A DNA stretch of 64,000 nt from Telopea speciosissima (lineage: Eukaryota; Streptophyta; Magnoliopsida; Proteales; Proteaceae): NCBI RefSeq assembly GCF_018873765.1, contig NC_057916.1:13660001-13724000 (forward strand), read 5' to 3'. The notes under the pieces were generated by a model, which was given only the letters and a program-made list of their open reading frames with translations, had not been told where the DNA came from and searched no databases. Numbering within the stretch: position 1 is the first letter of the stretch; each line of letters starts with the position of its first letter. A program made the translations under genes and the position numbers. Below, one piece after another: positions 33,357 to 45,059 of this stretch.

Positions 33357-33720
33357 ATTTTTTTGGGGGGGAAGGGGGACCCAGAAACTCTACACGCGGG
33401 GATATTTTATAAAGGCCCCATGGGCAAAAGAGAAAATACAATTTCAAGAAAATCTTCCAGAGAGGAAGACTTCCACACACCCAAATAAGGGTAATACAAA
33501 GCCCACTTAGAGATAGTGTGGGCACAAGTCTTGCCATCTCTACCAATAAAGGAGAAAGATATAGACTTGAAACAAGATAAAAGAAGCCTAATATGCATCA
33601 TAATGGTGGAGACTTCTAGTGGGGGGGGGGGATTAGAGCATCTCAAAGACAGTTCATAATAGACAATTGAAATGAACAAGTACTCGACGAAGTCCGTCAT
33701 CATTTGCCATTTTTATTCAG
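33357..33720 (-). mobile_element. LINE 3' fragment
   Basis: A poly-T start, then GGGCAAAAG-GAAA and AAGA-TTCCACACACCCAAATAAG text that parallels the LINE at 34880-35003. It is longer at the 5' side, with short broken frames. A poly-G run interrupts it at 33619-33629. Confidence 0.5.
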
Positions 33721-34863
33721 ATCTCAGTACCTTGATCCATGCTCTTAGGGGTGTTTGGTTGAATTAAGCTTTAAAATTTGACACTTGGTTAATCTTAATC
33801 ATGATTTCTATATCCAATGATCAACATAATCACACCATTACTTCTCAAAATAAAAAAGTAATTATTTTTAAGGGAAAAGGATTGGGCATTTTCCCAGCTT
33901 TTGATAAACTAGCGGCATGCGTCAATCACATGGTTGGAATTTTTTTGATAAAATCACATGGTTGGAGCTGAATACTTGAAGACTAGAGAATCTTTTCCAA
34001 AAAAGAGAGGAAAAAGGATGAAACATGTATGTATACTTTCACATGCTAATACATAGAAGAGGGACCCACATACTCTCTATCTTTTAAAAACTCTTATTTA
34101 CAAATTTGTTCCTTAGACTCTCATATGCCTGAATTAATTAAGAGGCAAGCGTTCCCCTTATTTATAAAGATGTGTTTTTTTTTGGATGAAAGTGCAATCA
34201 CACAAATCACATACTAATTCCAAAAGATTAACCGACTTTTAAGATCGTGTTCCTAAGACTCCCATAGGCCTGAATTAATTAATACTCGGATATCTATTGT
34301 GGGGAATCCTCTTTATCAATATAAGAGGCAAGCGTTCCCCTAATTTATAAAGGTGTTGACTGAGTTTTTTTTTTCCCTTTCACATACTGAAGATAGAATC
34401 TCTTCATTGATATTCATTATATGGGTTTCGATGAGACTTTGGAGTCAGTGCCATGGTTATTTTGGACATTCTTCGTATAAGTGAGAGTTATTATAAAACA
34501 GTGTTCAAGAGTTCGGAATCGGGACCATCATTTTATGATTTTGAATCGATTGATCCCAATTCATACCATGGTTTGAAGTAACGATATCGGATCGTTCGAT
34601 ACTACACAATTTTGAAGGTGACTGAATCCTAGCCGTTATGATACTAGGGAAATCTACGGGCAAAGGGTAAAATAATTTATAAAAAAATCATAATTTAAGA
34701 AAAACCAGAGGTAAACTCTTCTCCACCACACAACTGGTAGGTAAACGTAAAAAGGAATTGCTAATAGGAATGGCAAGAGCATTTTGGGAATAGATCGTGA
34801 CTTGTGACCATTTGGTAGCCGTTTATTACAAAGTGAAATTCCATTTTCTTTCATGAGAAAGAC
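33721..34863. other. Intergenic with a short direct repeat
   Basis: GAGGCAAGCGTTCCCC plus the neighbouring CTGAATTAATTAA occurs at about 34120-34165 and 34260-34345. No gene seen. Confidence 0.4.
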
Positions 34864-34879
34864 AAGTTTGGCTGTATGA

Positions 34880-35003
34880 AATTTTTTTTTTTTTGACACG
34901 AAAACCCCCGCAAGCGAGGTGATATATTAGGATCCAAAGGGCAAAAGGAAAGTTATAATATTGAGGAGATCCCCTAGAAATGAAGATTTCCACAAATCCA
35001 AAT
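34880..35003 (-). mobile_element. 5'-truncated LINE insertion (124 bp) with 16-bp duplication
   Basis: Flanked by AAGTTTGGCTGTATGA (34864-34879) and AAGTTTGGCTGCATGA (35004-35019), 15 of 16 identical. The left side starts with poly-T, the tail of a minus-strand LINE. The body matches the 3' end of the neighbouring LINE fragment. Confidence 0.8.
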
Positions 35004-35239
35004 AAGTTTGGCTGCATGATTAATGTGACTTAAAAAGTAGAAAGTAATAAAGATATGTATGGATCAGAACATGATGTCAAGTCAATACCATTGAATTGAA
35101 ATCATCTTTTCTTAGGTTTTAATTTTACATAAATTTCTTCTTTTCTGTCTATTTTGGCCTTTCTAATAAATAAAGCCAGAGACAACGTGGGGCCCATAGA
35201 AATTTGGACTTTGGAGTTTGGATAAGCCGATGCGTGTTT

Positions 35240-35851
35240 TTAATTATTTTTTGAAATATAAAAAACTTGAATTAATAAATAAGGAAAAAGGGAGAGTTAC
35301 ATAGGAATTTACATAAGACTTTTACATCCGATAATATTTTTTGCCAATAGCATCATTCCGTACGAGAAAGGATAATGATACTGGAAGACTCTCCGTGCAT
35401 AAGTAAATCTCTTGGCAAATGGACAAAAAACTAGCTAAAAAGTAAGCATACCCATTGATTTTTTCGCACATCATGAATAATAATGCAACTCTAAGAGCCA
35501 TCTCTGAGATCATGTATATCGCTAACAATCCCCATCACAAACCAAGGTGTAGAGACCTCCTCCCGAATAATTTGTATCGCCGCCAAGGAATCCGATCTAA
35601 CCTGCACCTGAGGAAGTTTTATGGCAATGGCCTTTGAGAGACCTTGTTTAATGGCTAACAGTTCCATTTGTAGGACGTTAGGATCATTCGTTGCACCAGC
35701 AATTGCAAAAAGCACCTTCCCCATCGAGTCACGACCAATGGACGTATTAGCATTTCGTGCCAAATCATCACTTTTTTTGGTTAATAGTCCAGAAATTGTA
35801 GGGGTCCACATGTGCCGCAATCTGGATTCTGCACCATCGAATCAAAGCTGA
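35240..35851 (-). pseudogene. LINE RNase H domain fragment
   Basis: The minus frame from 35820 reads as a plant-LINE RNase H (RVT_3 type): RDSMGKVLFAIAGATND, LQMELLAIKQGLSKA, VQVRSDSLAAIQIIREE, with the acidic residues of RDS, MEL and SDS in the usual places. After 35491 the frame shifts; downstream pieces lead to a 3' region ending in AT-rich sequence near 35240. No reverse transcriptase remains upstream. Confidence 0.7.
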
Positions 35852-36450
35852 CTTTTGCTGCTAATTTACATCTAATCACAACCGTCCAATACCTGGACTT
35901 CTTGATCTTTCCATTTCAAGACATTTATTAATATTGGGGGAGGGAACAAAAAAATACACAAACAAACAAAAGATAATCAGATGGTTTATAAGTAGGCAAG
36001 GGTGATTCAATACGTGGACTTTTTTTATGGGACTTGGGAGGCACGCTCCCTTAAGCCCTAGCTAGGTCCAGTTCATTTGGTGAGGTAGGCGTAGTTTGTA
36101 TAGTGACATAAAAAGTCAAAAGTCAAAGTATGATCAGATGATTTTCAATCCCCACCTTCCATTAATGGAAAACAATCATGTTTTTCGAGACTCATTCCAT
36201 CACGAATAATTATCACATCCAATTCGCTGCCCACTCCAATTCTCTCTAATTCCTCACATAGGGAGTAAAAATGACCACCCTATCCATCATTCCCTTTTTT
36301 AGGTATCACCTTGTGATTGTTTTATTATATGGAAAGGGTTTGTTGCCCGGATAATATAGGGTCAATGAAGGGTTAGAAGGTGCAGGGTAGTCATTTTGCT
36401 CCCCTTTATGTGTGGGTGTTGGAAAACTTGACTAGATAGCATTCTTTTTC
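35852..36450. other. Intergenic, nothing recognised
   Basis: AT-rich with no supported frame or repeat. Confidence 0.45.
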
Positions 36451-37545
36451 CCTTCATTATATATAGGTTTAATCTGACTATATTGATTTATATAAAAGTC
36501 GTTGTTCCAAGAGTATAATCCTAGTCACGTGGTCATCGGGTCATTGTGGCTCCTATGCCTAGCACAATCCAGCCCTGCTCCTATGGAAAGACGGAAATCT
36601 CACCCAAGTCGATGATTGTGCGCACTCCCATTAGTCAGCGCATTTGTGCAGACTCTAAAGGCTCAGGTGGCGTTCTCTCACCCATATAATAATCATGGGT
36701 TGGAATTAAAAAAGGACTCATGTAATTGACGTAAGAATTTTAGATAAGTGTTTTAGATAAGGCTTAGTGATTTTCTAGTTGTCAATTTTGATTAGCACAT
36801 CCAGAACCATTTGACCACAGCATCTTGTCTTTGAAGTGTATATGTGAAATACCTTATCAATTTATGTTTATTATATATATATATATATATATATTTTGGG
36901 TAGAAAAATATGTTTATTATATTTAGAAAAAAATAAACACTACAACGATATGATCTTAATTTTTTTGGATAGACAATTGTAATTCATATGATCGAAATTC
37001 CCTTCATTAAATATAGGTTTAATCTGACTATATTGATTTATATAAAAGTCATTGTTCCAAGAGTATAATCCTAGTCACGTGGTCATCGGGTCATCATGGC
37101 TCCTGTGCCTAGCACAATCCAGCCCTACTCCTATGGAAAGACGAAAATCTCACCCAAGTCGATGATTACGTGCGCTCCCATTAGTCAGCGCGTTTGTGCA
37201 GACTCTAAAGGCCCAGGCGGCGTTCTCTCACCCATATAATAATCATGGGTTGGAATTAAAAAAGGACTCATGTAATTGACGTAAGAATTTTAGATAAGTG
37301 TTTTAGATAAGGCTTAGTGATTTTCTAGTTGTCAATTTTGATTAGCACATCCATAACCATTTGACCACAGGATCTTGTCTTTGAAGTGTATATGTGAAAT
37401 ACCTTATCAAATTATGTTTATTATATATATATATTTTTTTTTTTTTGGGTAGAAAAATATATTTATTATATTTAGAAAAAAATAAACACCACAACGATGT
37501 GATCTTAATTTTTTTGGATAGACAATTGTAATTCATATAAAACAA
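36451..37545 (+). repeat. Tandem duplication of a 550-bp unit
   Basis: 36451-37000 and 37001-~37545 are direct copies, both starting CCTTCATTA-ATATAGG and running through AATCCTAGTCACGTGGTCAT, GGCTCCT-TGCCTAGCACAAT and ACCTTATCAA. Differences are few and include a change in the length of an (AT)n run and a T-run. No coding frame is conserved. Confidence 0.9.
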
Positions 37546-37970
37546 TTTTTAATTTACCAAAAAAAAAAAAAAGATATAAAACAATTTTTAAGAATAATGA
37601 TTGAAGGATTATTTATACTAACCTTCAAAATGTCCAGTACAGCATCTAACTTGCATCATCTATAAACACGTCTAATTATAAATTACTCTTATATAATATA
37701 TACAAATTTTGTCGGTTATAATGTCAACTGCTACACACAGTACATATTGTCACTTTTAGACAAAAATAAATAAATACCATAAATTATTTCATTTAAAAAT
37801 AATAAAATTTGTTGTGCTTATCCTCACTCTAGTCTAAAATTTCTTTAGGTTGAATCTGGGCTCAATTGGAAACTAGATTCGGAGAACTTCCACAGCCAAT
37901 AGGTGGTAAATATATTGCAATGGAGTTGTCAAGGAGGACTGTACCTAACACGTAGAGTTGAGTAGATTTA
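37546..37970. other. AT-rich intergenic, nothing recognised
   Basis: Very AT-rich, no supported feature. Confidence 0.45.
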
Positions 37971-38292
37971 TACATATATAATAATTTAGAGAGGGTTTCC
38001 CATGACGTCAGTGTGCGAGAATATTCCACGTTGTATCAATGTTAGCGTCAAGAACGATATCTTTTGTACGGGACTCATATTGTCAAAGTAAAAGAGAAAA
38101 CAATTTAAAAAAAAAAAAAAAACCCATATAAGAGGATTACAGTACACTAACGTCATGAGAAACTTTTTCTCATAATAGTTTAGCGCGAAGGAGGATGCGC
38201 TAGTGCTTCTCGCTCTCTATCTCTCTCCCCCTTTGAGAGAAATGACCTCTCTGCTTCAAGGAGAGAGATAGAGAGTAGGACGTGGGCGCACC
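37971..38292 (-). repeat. Dispersed repeat, inverted copy of 18464-18754
   Basis: Same words as the first copy in reverse complement: GAGAGGGTTTCCCATGACGT, CATTT-TCTC, GGATGCGCTAGTGCTTC, AGAGAAATGACCTCTCTGC and GGAGAGAGATAGAGAG. Confidence 0.75.
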
Positions 38293-38439
38293 CTTTGTTC
38301 CAGGGCTGGAAAACCCATCCCATTGTTTGATACCAATTTTTTTTTTTCTTTCTTGAGACTAATAATAGTTTGATAACATATCCATATGTATTTGGGTAAA
38401 TATATGGATCAATGGTGAGGATAGATGCATACATCCTCT

Positions 38440-38550
38440 TCAACACACCCCCCAAGGTCGACACGTGGACGAGGTGCCATTCGAATGGTGAGGATGGATG
38501 TGCACATCTGAGCATGGTGCACATGTTAGAATGGATGCACACATCGGTGC
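38440..38550 (-). repeat. Single arm related to the foldback element at 6566-6830
   Basis: CGAGGTGCCATTCGAATG, GATGTGCACATCTGAGCATGG and GTGCACATG parallel the central part and arm of the 6566-6830 element. Only one arm is clear here. Confidence 0.55.
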
Positions 38551-38559
38551 CCTATTGGC

Positions 38560-38715
38560 ATCGATCACCATTGATACTGATACCAAAAAAAAAAGATACA
38601 CATCTATATCATCACCGCCAATACCAATACGTATGGGCTGATAAGACTGATACAATATTGGTATCGATACCTAAATCTATGGCAGCATCACGACCCTCCA
38701 CAAAAGCTTTCTCGA
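38560..38715 (-). repeat. Dispersed repeat, inverted copy of 5594-5840
   Basis: Reverse complement shows GCTTTTGTGGAGGGTCGTGA, TGCCATAGATTTA and ATCAGCCCATACGTATTG in the same order as at 5594-5700. Confidence 0.6.
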
Positions 38716-40224
38716 AATGATCAAGAAATTGTAAGGAATTAATTATGGGGATTCTTTCCCACATGGACACATTCTCTCATATAATGAGTTGTGGGATCCA
38801 TATTGATACTCTCTTCACAAAAATATGAACCTCGTATTCAACTAATCTGTCTCCCTTATTATAATTTTCCATTCTTGCGTAGTGGGAAACCTCTGCCATT
38901 AATTAACATACTATATAATATATAGTCTTTGATTTTCTTTGATTTTGGAAAGATTGAAGGGTTTATAAATTTGATGCACATGGGATACTGGGCTATTTGG
39001 GATTGAGTGCAAATTGATCATTGATGAAGAACTTTAACAACCAATCCAATAATGGACAACAATAAATTACCCCACACACCCACCCCAGAGGAAACTTTCC
39101 CAAGACAGAATGAAAATATTGAAGAAAAGAAGAATGGATCTTAATGAGGATAGAAAAGAATCCCCTAAGGTCAACTGAATTGAATGCTCTTAAGATTAAA
39201 AATGGTGGAGGACCATTAGAGCATTCTATTCTGTTTGTGCTGACTTTTAAGGACCCTTGTTGCTGTTGCTTGAGATCAACCAGAGATATCAAATAGTAAA
39301 AAGGAACAAGAGAATGTGTGGAAAACTGTAGCTAAAGAGACTACACTACTGCTAACCCTCCCTTTTTTAAAGTTACACTTTATAGGTTGACAACCTTAGG
39401 AATTGGGATGCTCCAACACTAAATGCAGGGAAGGAAGGGGACAGTTTCAAATTTCAATGCCCCTACATTTTGGACTAAGAGCAACCCTATATTTTACTTG
39501 GACCCCTACACAGTTCCTGCTGAATCAGTATACAAGATGGGCCTTTTTTATTTTTCATTATAGATTTTAATCTGAATCCATCCCAAAAACCCTAGAATTC
39601 TAAAAACAATCGACTGCTCTGAACAGTGAACAGTTGGAATCAGGATTGGTCACAGTCGATTCCTATTCAAATCAGCCGATTTGATCGATCTGAATTCAAT
39701 TTTTAAAATGGTGACCACGGAAAATTCCTTATTATGGGGCAGGATGGGTGTCATTAATAAAGGAGGGGATATCACGAACCTTCAGCTAGTAAGAGAGTAA
39801 TAATGATGGTCATATTGTGGGTTTTTCTTTTCTTATGACAGAGGAAAACTTTTTAAAAAAAAAAACTAGAATTCAAGCTTCATTTAACGAACAACCAAAA
39901 AAAAAATAGAGAAGAAGCTTTTATTCATTCAGGACATGGCACTACTTTTATTGCTTTTGGATGGGACCATGGTTCGTGATCTCGATAGCGGTTGGACCGG
40001 ATCAAGATCGAATCAGCCGATATGGATTGGGATCGTCCAAACTCGGGCAAATATGACACTTTTGTCCCTGTTTTCTTATAAAAAAAGTAATTTTCTTTTA
40101 CATTTTTATCTGTCTGTACAGCTGGATCGGATTAGCATCGGAACTCAAATGTTTATTCCAAACAGGCCAGAAAACCAATTCTATTTTGTTAGACAGTCAT
40201 TATCAATAAGTTTCCATTTGCTTG
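38716..40224. other. Intergenic; repeat copy at 39964-40135
   Basis: Apart from the direct copy of the 29815-29962 repeat at 39964-40135, nothing is recognised. A 99-codon minus frame at 38993-39292 has no family I know. Confidence 0.4.
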
Positions 40225-40640
40225 GTCATTCACCTCTGATGACCAAAGTTCATCAACTCCGACAATCAACTTGATGATATGTTTACAAAGGCGCTGTTTC
40301 GATCTGCATTTCATGGTGGTTATTCCAAGCTAGGAATGAGACCTAGCTTGATGAGTGTTAGAGGTGCATCTTAGTTGTAATTAGGCTAAGTAGTTTAATT
40401 TCTTTCCTATTGTAATTAGACCTAGGTTCCTATTATGATTGTGATTAGGCCGAGCTTGTTGAAGAATTTTATTCCTGTTTTGTAATTACTTCAGAATATT
40501 GTAAATACAGGTTTGCTGTTGCGGTAGATTATTCCACTCTATCGCACAGCCTTCTCTCCTATCTCACATCTTCTCTCATCTTCTTCCTCTTTCATCCTCT
40601 CTGCCCTGCGGTTCTTGAGTTCTGGTTTAATTACAACCCT
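40225..40640 (+). mobile_element. Ty1/copia remnant: RNase H tail plus start of an LTR
   Basis: The frame DNQLDDMFTKALFRSAF followed by HGGYSKLGMRP is the end of a copia RNase H ('ADIFTKAL...SKLGM'). It is followed by AGCTTGATGAG and then TGTTAGAGG at 40356, the place and form of an LTR start. The LTR-like text runs to about 40635 (TTACA); its end is not certain. Everything upstream in the element is missing. Confidence 0.65.
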
Positions 40641-40964
40641 GATTGGCAATTTCAGCCAAATCAAACACAATTTGCAACATAGGTCCTATCCTTGCCCATT
40701 TTATGACTAGATTCAGCAACAAAGTCTAAAGTTGGTGCAGAGACATTACACATGGTTGTTGAAATATCTCATAATTATTTAGAGAGTATTGAGACCCAAG
40801 AGCACAAGGAAAATTGCCAGAAGTATGATGATTGCGAGAATTTCAAATTAAAGTGATCATTGTCTAGTTCTGGGATCTGAAAAATCTTTGCAACAGAACC
40901 TCCAAAGACAAGCTAATTGAAAGAGTAATCTGGAGCACTTTTCTATTAGTTTTCATGCTTGCAT

Positions 40965-41173
40965 CTTGAGGCATGGATGGTCACCAAGATATCCAGCCTC
41001 AGTGATAAAGACTATAATTCACACAACTAAGTAATCTTGAGGCATGGATGGTCACCAAGATATCCAGCCTCAGTGATAAAGACTATAATTCACACAACTA
41101 AGTAATCTTGAGGCATGGATGGTCACCAAGATATCCAGCCTCAGTGATAAGACTATAATTCACACAACTAAGT
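40965..41173 (+). repeat. Three tandem copies of a 70-71-bp unit
   Basis: TCTTGAGGCATGGATGGTCA recurs at 40965, 41035 and 41106, followed each time by ATATCCAGCCTCAGTGATAA. The copies are almost identical, so the array is recent. The unit lies at the 3' edge of the HAT-protein pseudogene. Confidence 0.92.
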
Positions 41174-41189
41174 ACCAGACTAATGTAAG

Positions 41190-43755
41190 AATTCAAAGTC
41201 GGAACTATTTTCCTATTCTCTTTTTGCTTCAAGTTGAAATAGGATTTCCACAGCTCAAGGGAAAATCGATATACTGATAAAGCCCTCTGATGGAAACTCT
41301 GACAGATATCCTGCATTTCTACTAACTTCACCAAGATGCCTGCTGCTTCTACCAATATACGCTCTGATGCCACTGGGACAGGCCTGAAAGATGGAACTCA
41401 ACAAAAAAGAGCTTGCCCAGAAGGAAATGTCATTACACATTTAAAGGGTTTAAAATGAAGCAAAGGTTCCAAACACCTTTCTTCTATTGGTTTTTTCTCA
41501 AATTTGTTGTCTCCCACAAGTTAGGATACTCAAATTCACCTCACATACATGGATTATCCCATGCATGAAGAGGTGGTCAACCAGCTGAGGCTGGACAATA
41601 CTTCCCGAGAGCATCAGTTTTTGACCGTTGAAGGAGGCAGTCGACCAGCAACAAAAATTTACTTTGTATCTCTTTACGAGGGACATATCTTTTGGGATTT
41701 CTTGGACAGGTATGTCCAAGAGGTATCTCTCCTCTATGAAAGGAGGGCGTCCTAGTCACTTGAGAAGATCTTTTGATCATGGGTATCGCCCTAGGGCATC
41801 AGCAGAGATCGGCATTGCATCAACAGAGATCGTAGCCTTTCCTTGGTTGCTATCATTTTTAAGTTGGGATATTCTTCTTTTGGCACTCTACATTTCTCTG
41901 GTTTTTTCCATGGCCAATCAATTCTCTGCTGCTCACTCAAGTAGTCTCTCCAAAACTCAGTTGTACGCTTAAGTGTCTTCTACTCTCTCTCTTCCTCCCT
42001 CACTGGTTTTGCCATATTCATGTACTGCTTTGAGAAGTTTTCAGAGCCTCCTTCCTCTGTTGATTGAGCACAACTCAAATGTGTCCTGACGTAGCCCAGT
42101 AAGCAAGTGCAACAACTACTAGAAGGGCCTGCAGAGCTATTTCATCTTGGAGGCCCATTCACAAGACCCGTATTGTACTGTTGGGGATGTCTATGGTCTT
42201 AAAGAGAGCAACCGGTGGTACGATCCAGTGCCACCGTATCTCCCAACAATTACAAGGTTTTCTGGTTGCAGTAAACGCATACGCAAGTTCGTGATTGGTC
42301 GTGAAGCTCTCCTACATTGCAGTAACGTTACACTTTGATAGCCATTTGGACAAGATAAGTCTCTCTCTCATATTCTGTTAAGTACATTTTACTACAAGTC
42401 TACAACACACAATGCTAGCATAGTTGGGATTCCTGGAAATCAACTTGCCAACTGATAAAACTAACAAGTAATTAGCTGGGAGAATCTCTATAATAGCCTC
42501 AACAACATCCACCAAATCCATGATTCTATCATATTTTTCAGCCAACAGAGATGTGTCATACCAAACTTCATGAACCAAGTTTGCAACAGAGCAATCAAAT
42601 GGAATCGTAGGCAACGTGTATTGATGAGCGACCAAACCTTATGCTTCTTGATGTTTTGGATTAATTTTCTAGATAATGGCTCAGATAAGTGAAGATCGGG
42701 TATCAACCAAGTAATCATTCAAAAGATCATTTTTCCACCAATACAAGGAAAACCTATTGATTCCGATTTCGGACTCATCCAAAAGAAAAAAACATAGCAT
42801 GCTCTCTAACATGGTGCTTAAAGTCTCAGTAGCAGCTACCTTTAATACTTTATCCATTGCTAAACAAGCCCCAATCTTGTCTTTCTGTGAAAATCTATAT
42901 AGAGAGAGATTAAGAAACTAAAAAATTTATCCTTGGTGTTAGAAATAGCAACACATTCATATGGAATTGAACATGAAGGTGACTCTAAAAGAATGCGCAA
43001 ATCATCATCCTCTGAGACATCTATTGAACTATCCAAGTAGTAGAATGATACCACAGAACCATCAATTCTTTTGCAAACTCAACTCTTCCATTCTCCAGAG
43101 CAAATTCGGCATACTGGTTCCAGATAAAATGAACTCCAGGGATCTCTCTAGGCCAGCTATGCCGGACCTCTTCAAACCCTTTAAAATCCAAATCCACAAA
43201 ACAATCCCCATGAAATTGAGCAAAGGTGAGAACAAGTTCTAAACAGATCGGGTACTGTTTAATGTATTCGTGCAACAAAATTTTACAGCAATATAAGCCG
43301 TCCTAGTACTGCCATACACCTTACATGGCTCAGAAAAATCATGTGTGCTGATCTGAGAGCAGTTTCCTTTTCATCCGAATCGCAACTAATACAAGAAACA
43401 ACCGAGTCTACTGCTATTTCCAACAGTTCTGCAACCCTATGCTTCTCATCAGGTGTTAGCAGAATGCAAGGCCATTCTATAATGAACAGGAGTTCTTTTT
43501 CAACTCAGACTGCTGTCTGCTGTACAAATGCGTCAGACAGTTTTTTGTACATTATTAGGTAAACACAACAAAACCAGTAGATGCATTTGTCAGATACTGT
43601 AAAGCATGTGAGGACATCTGAGAACAAGGAGGAGCTGTCATCTTTATTAATCCACTACCAACAGCAAGAGTGCAGAGATTCTTAGGATGTCCTTTCCTAT
43701 ATTTCCAGTCATGCATAGGAAATCTATCATCTGTAAAAACAGATCCTAGATGCAT
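41190..43755 (-). pseudogene. Decayed copy of a large HAT-repeat nuclear protein (plant ZFC3H1-like)
   Basis: Minus-strand frames in order: IEWPCILLTPDEKHRVAELL (about 43480), LRSAHMIFLSHVRCMA (43370), LHEYIKQYPICLELVLTF (43270), GVHFIWNQYAEFALENGRVE with FAKELMVLWYHS (43130), TKDKFFSFLISLYIDFHRK (42920), LIQNIKKHKVWSLINT (42680), NLVHEVWYDTSLLAEKYDR with VEAIIEILPANYLLALS-like text (42560-42470), FWASSFLLSSIFQAC (41430), FHQRALSVYRFSLELWKSYF (41290). The spacing of aromatic and Ala residues is that of HAT (half-a-TPR) repeats, and the order fits the C-terminal part of the plant C3H1-type zinc-finger protein involved in RNA quality control. Stops near 42690 and frameshifts near 43290, 42640 and 41390 make it a pseudogene. 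Long intron-less stretches hint at a retrocopy. The name is tentative. Confidence 0.5.
41480..42370. other. Unidentified ~0.9-kb insertion within the HAT pseudogene
   Basis: The pseudogene reading stops at about 42380 and resumes at about 41440, where relatives have no such gap. The intervening sequence contains pyrimidine-rich CTCTCTCTTCCTCCCTC and open frames I cannot assign. No LTR, TIR or poly-A was recognised. Confidence 0.35.
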
Positions 43756-45059
43756 GCACTAGCAGGAACTGCATCTCCATTAGGAGCAGATGCGTGGTGG
43801 CAAAGTGCACACAATGCATTTTCATATGCAAGCAACCAATGATTTAGCTGTACCCAAATGTTGATGTACATAGGTTTTTAAGCTAAGTAGAACAAAAATG
43901 GGGTCCGCTAAATGGATCCTTGACCTATCAGTACCGAAACAAGAAGAAATTTTTTTTGGGGGAGGGGGGGGAGGGCTAAGAGGGTGGGTGGAGGAGCAAG
44001 AATGTTGCTCAAGCAGCAGAATCACATTCAAGTATCAGACATAGTTGTCACGGCGTCTAGACGACCCAAGGGATTGGAGAAGAGAAAAAAGTAAGGCGAC
44101 ACCAACAAAGCGGCCAAGACGCCTTGACAACTATGGTATCAGATACCATGACAACAGATATTGTGCTAATATTTTTTGGTTAGGATTTATAAACTTACTG
44201 ATCAAATTTAGCAATGAACAATGCAAAACAAGCCCCAATCAAAAAATGTTTCCTAACCAACCTAACCGCAATAAACTTAAAATATTTAACATTCTATCCA
44301 AGGGATTCGAGATATTTTAGAATAAATCTTACTCCTATTTTCTAGGGGTGAGGAGTGGAGAACTGTTCTTATCTAGACAACATATGAGATGTTGAAACAA
44401 ATTTCTAGACAACTTTACAGAAGAAGAGAGCGACGTTCAAATTAGTGCAGTTACTTCAGAAAAAAGGAAGTTCGAACTAGAAGCTAATGGATAGGAAATG
44501 TGGAACACTGTAAACAAAATTTGTAGGATCATAAAAATCTTGAAACTTAATCATGAAAGCAAAAGAACAAATGCATATGCAAGTCTAGTAAGAATGAATC
44601 AGAATTAAGAACTCAGAAAGCAAATGAAACAAATGAAAAAGAAAATAATAACCAGAATGGCCATAAGGAAATTAACAGTCCTAAATTCCTAATTGATACC
44701 TTGTTTTTAGTGAGCACAATCCATATTTATCCTTAGAACATAATGTTCAACATGCACCAAAGTTAGAAGCTATAAGTTGAAAAATGCAAGAAAATAAATA
44801 ATGCATTGTAGGTAAATGGGAGTACCTCCGGAACCAAAAATTGATTGGTTCCTGACACTCATATTAGTAGTAGCTTCATTTCCAACATCAATATTAGCTC
44901 ACTTCTCACTAGTACATTCTTTGAAGAAAATTTGATGACTGGTCTTCAACAAATTTCTATTTCCAAGCGCGCAAACAACTCAGACCTTAAGGAAGCTTTC
45001 AACACAAAGATAGGAGGAGCCATAGAGGAAACTTTCAACACAAAACATAACCAAGTTGA
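43756..45059. other. Intergenic, only a MITE recognised
   Basis: Nothing else supported. A short diverged duplication GAGGAAACTTTCAACACAAA / AAGGAAGCTTTCAACACAAA lies at about 44990-45050. The poly-G tract at 43960-43972 is low complexity. Confidence 0.4.
44040..44135. mobile_element. 96-bp hAT-like MITE
   Basis: The ends CATAGTTGTCACGGCGTCT and AGACGCCTTGACAACTATG are inverted with a single mismatch. The flanks GTATCAGA (44032-44039) and GTATCAGA preceded by G (44137-44144 region) repeat 8 bases, the duplication length of hAT elements, though the exact right boundary may be one base off. No coding capacity. Confidence 0.68.

Noticed and set aside
36868-36895. (AT)n run as an origin or regulatory element
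   Set aside because: It is a simple microsatellite that differs in length between the two 550-bp copies.
38993-39292. 99-codon minus ORF
   Set aside because: No family, no splice context, AT-biased codons; likely chance.
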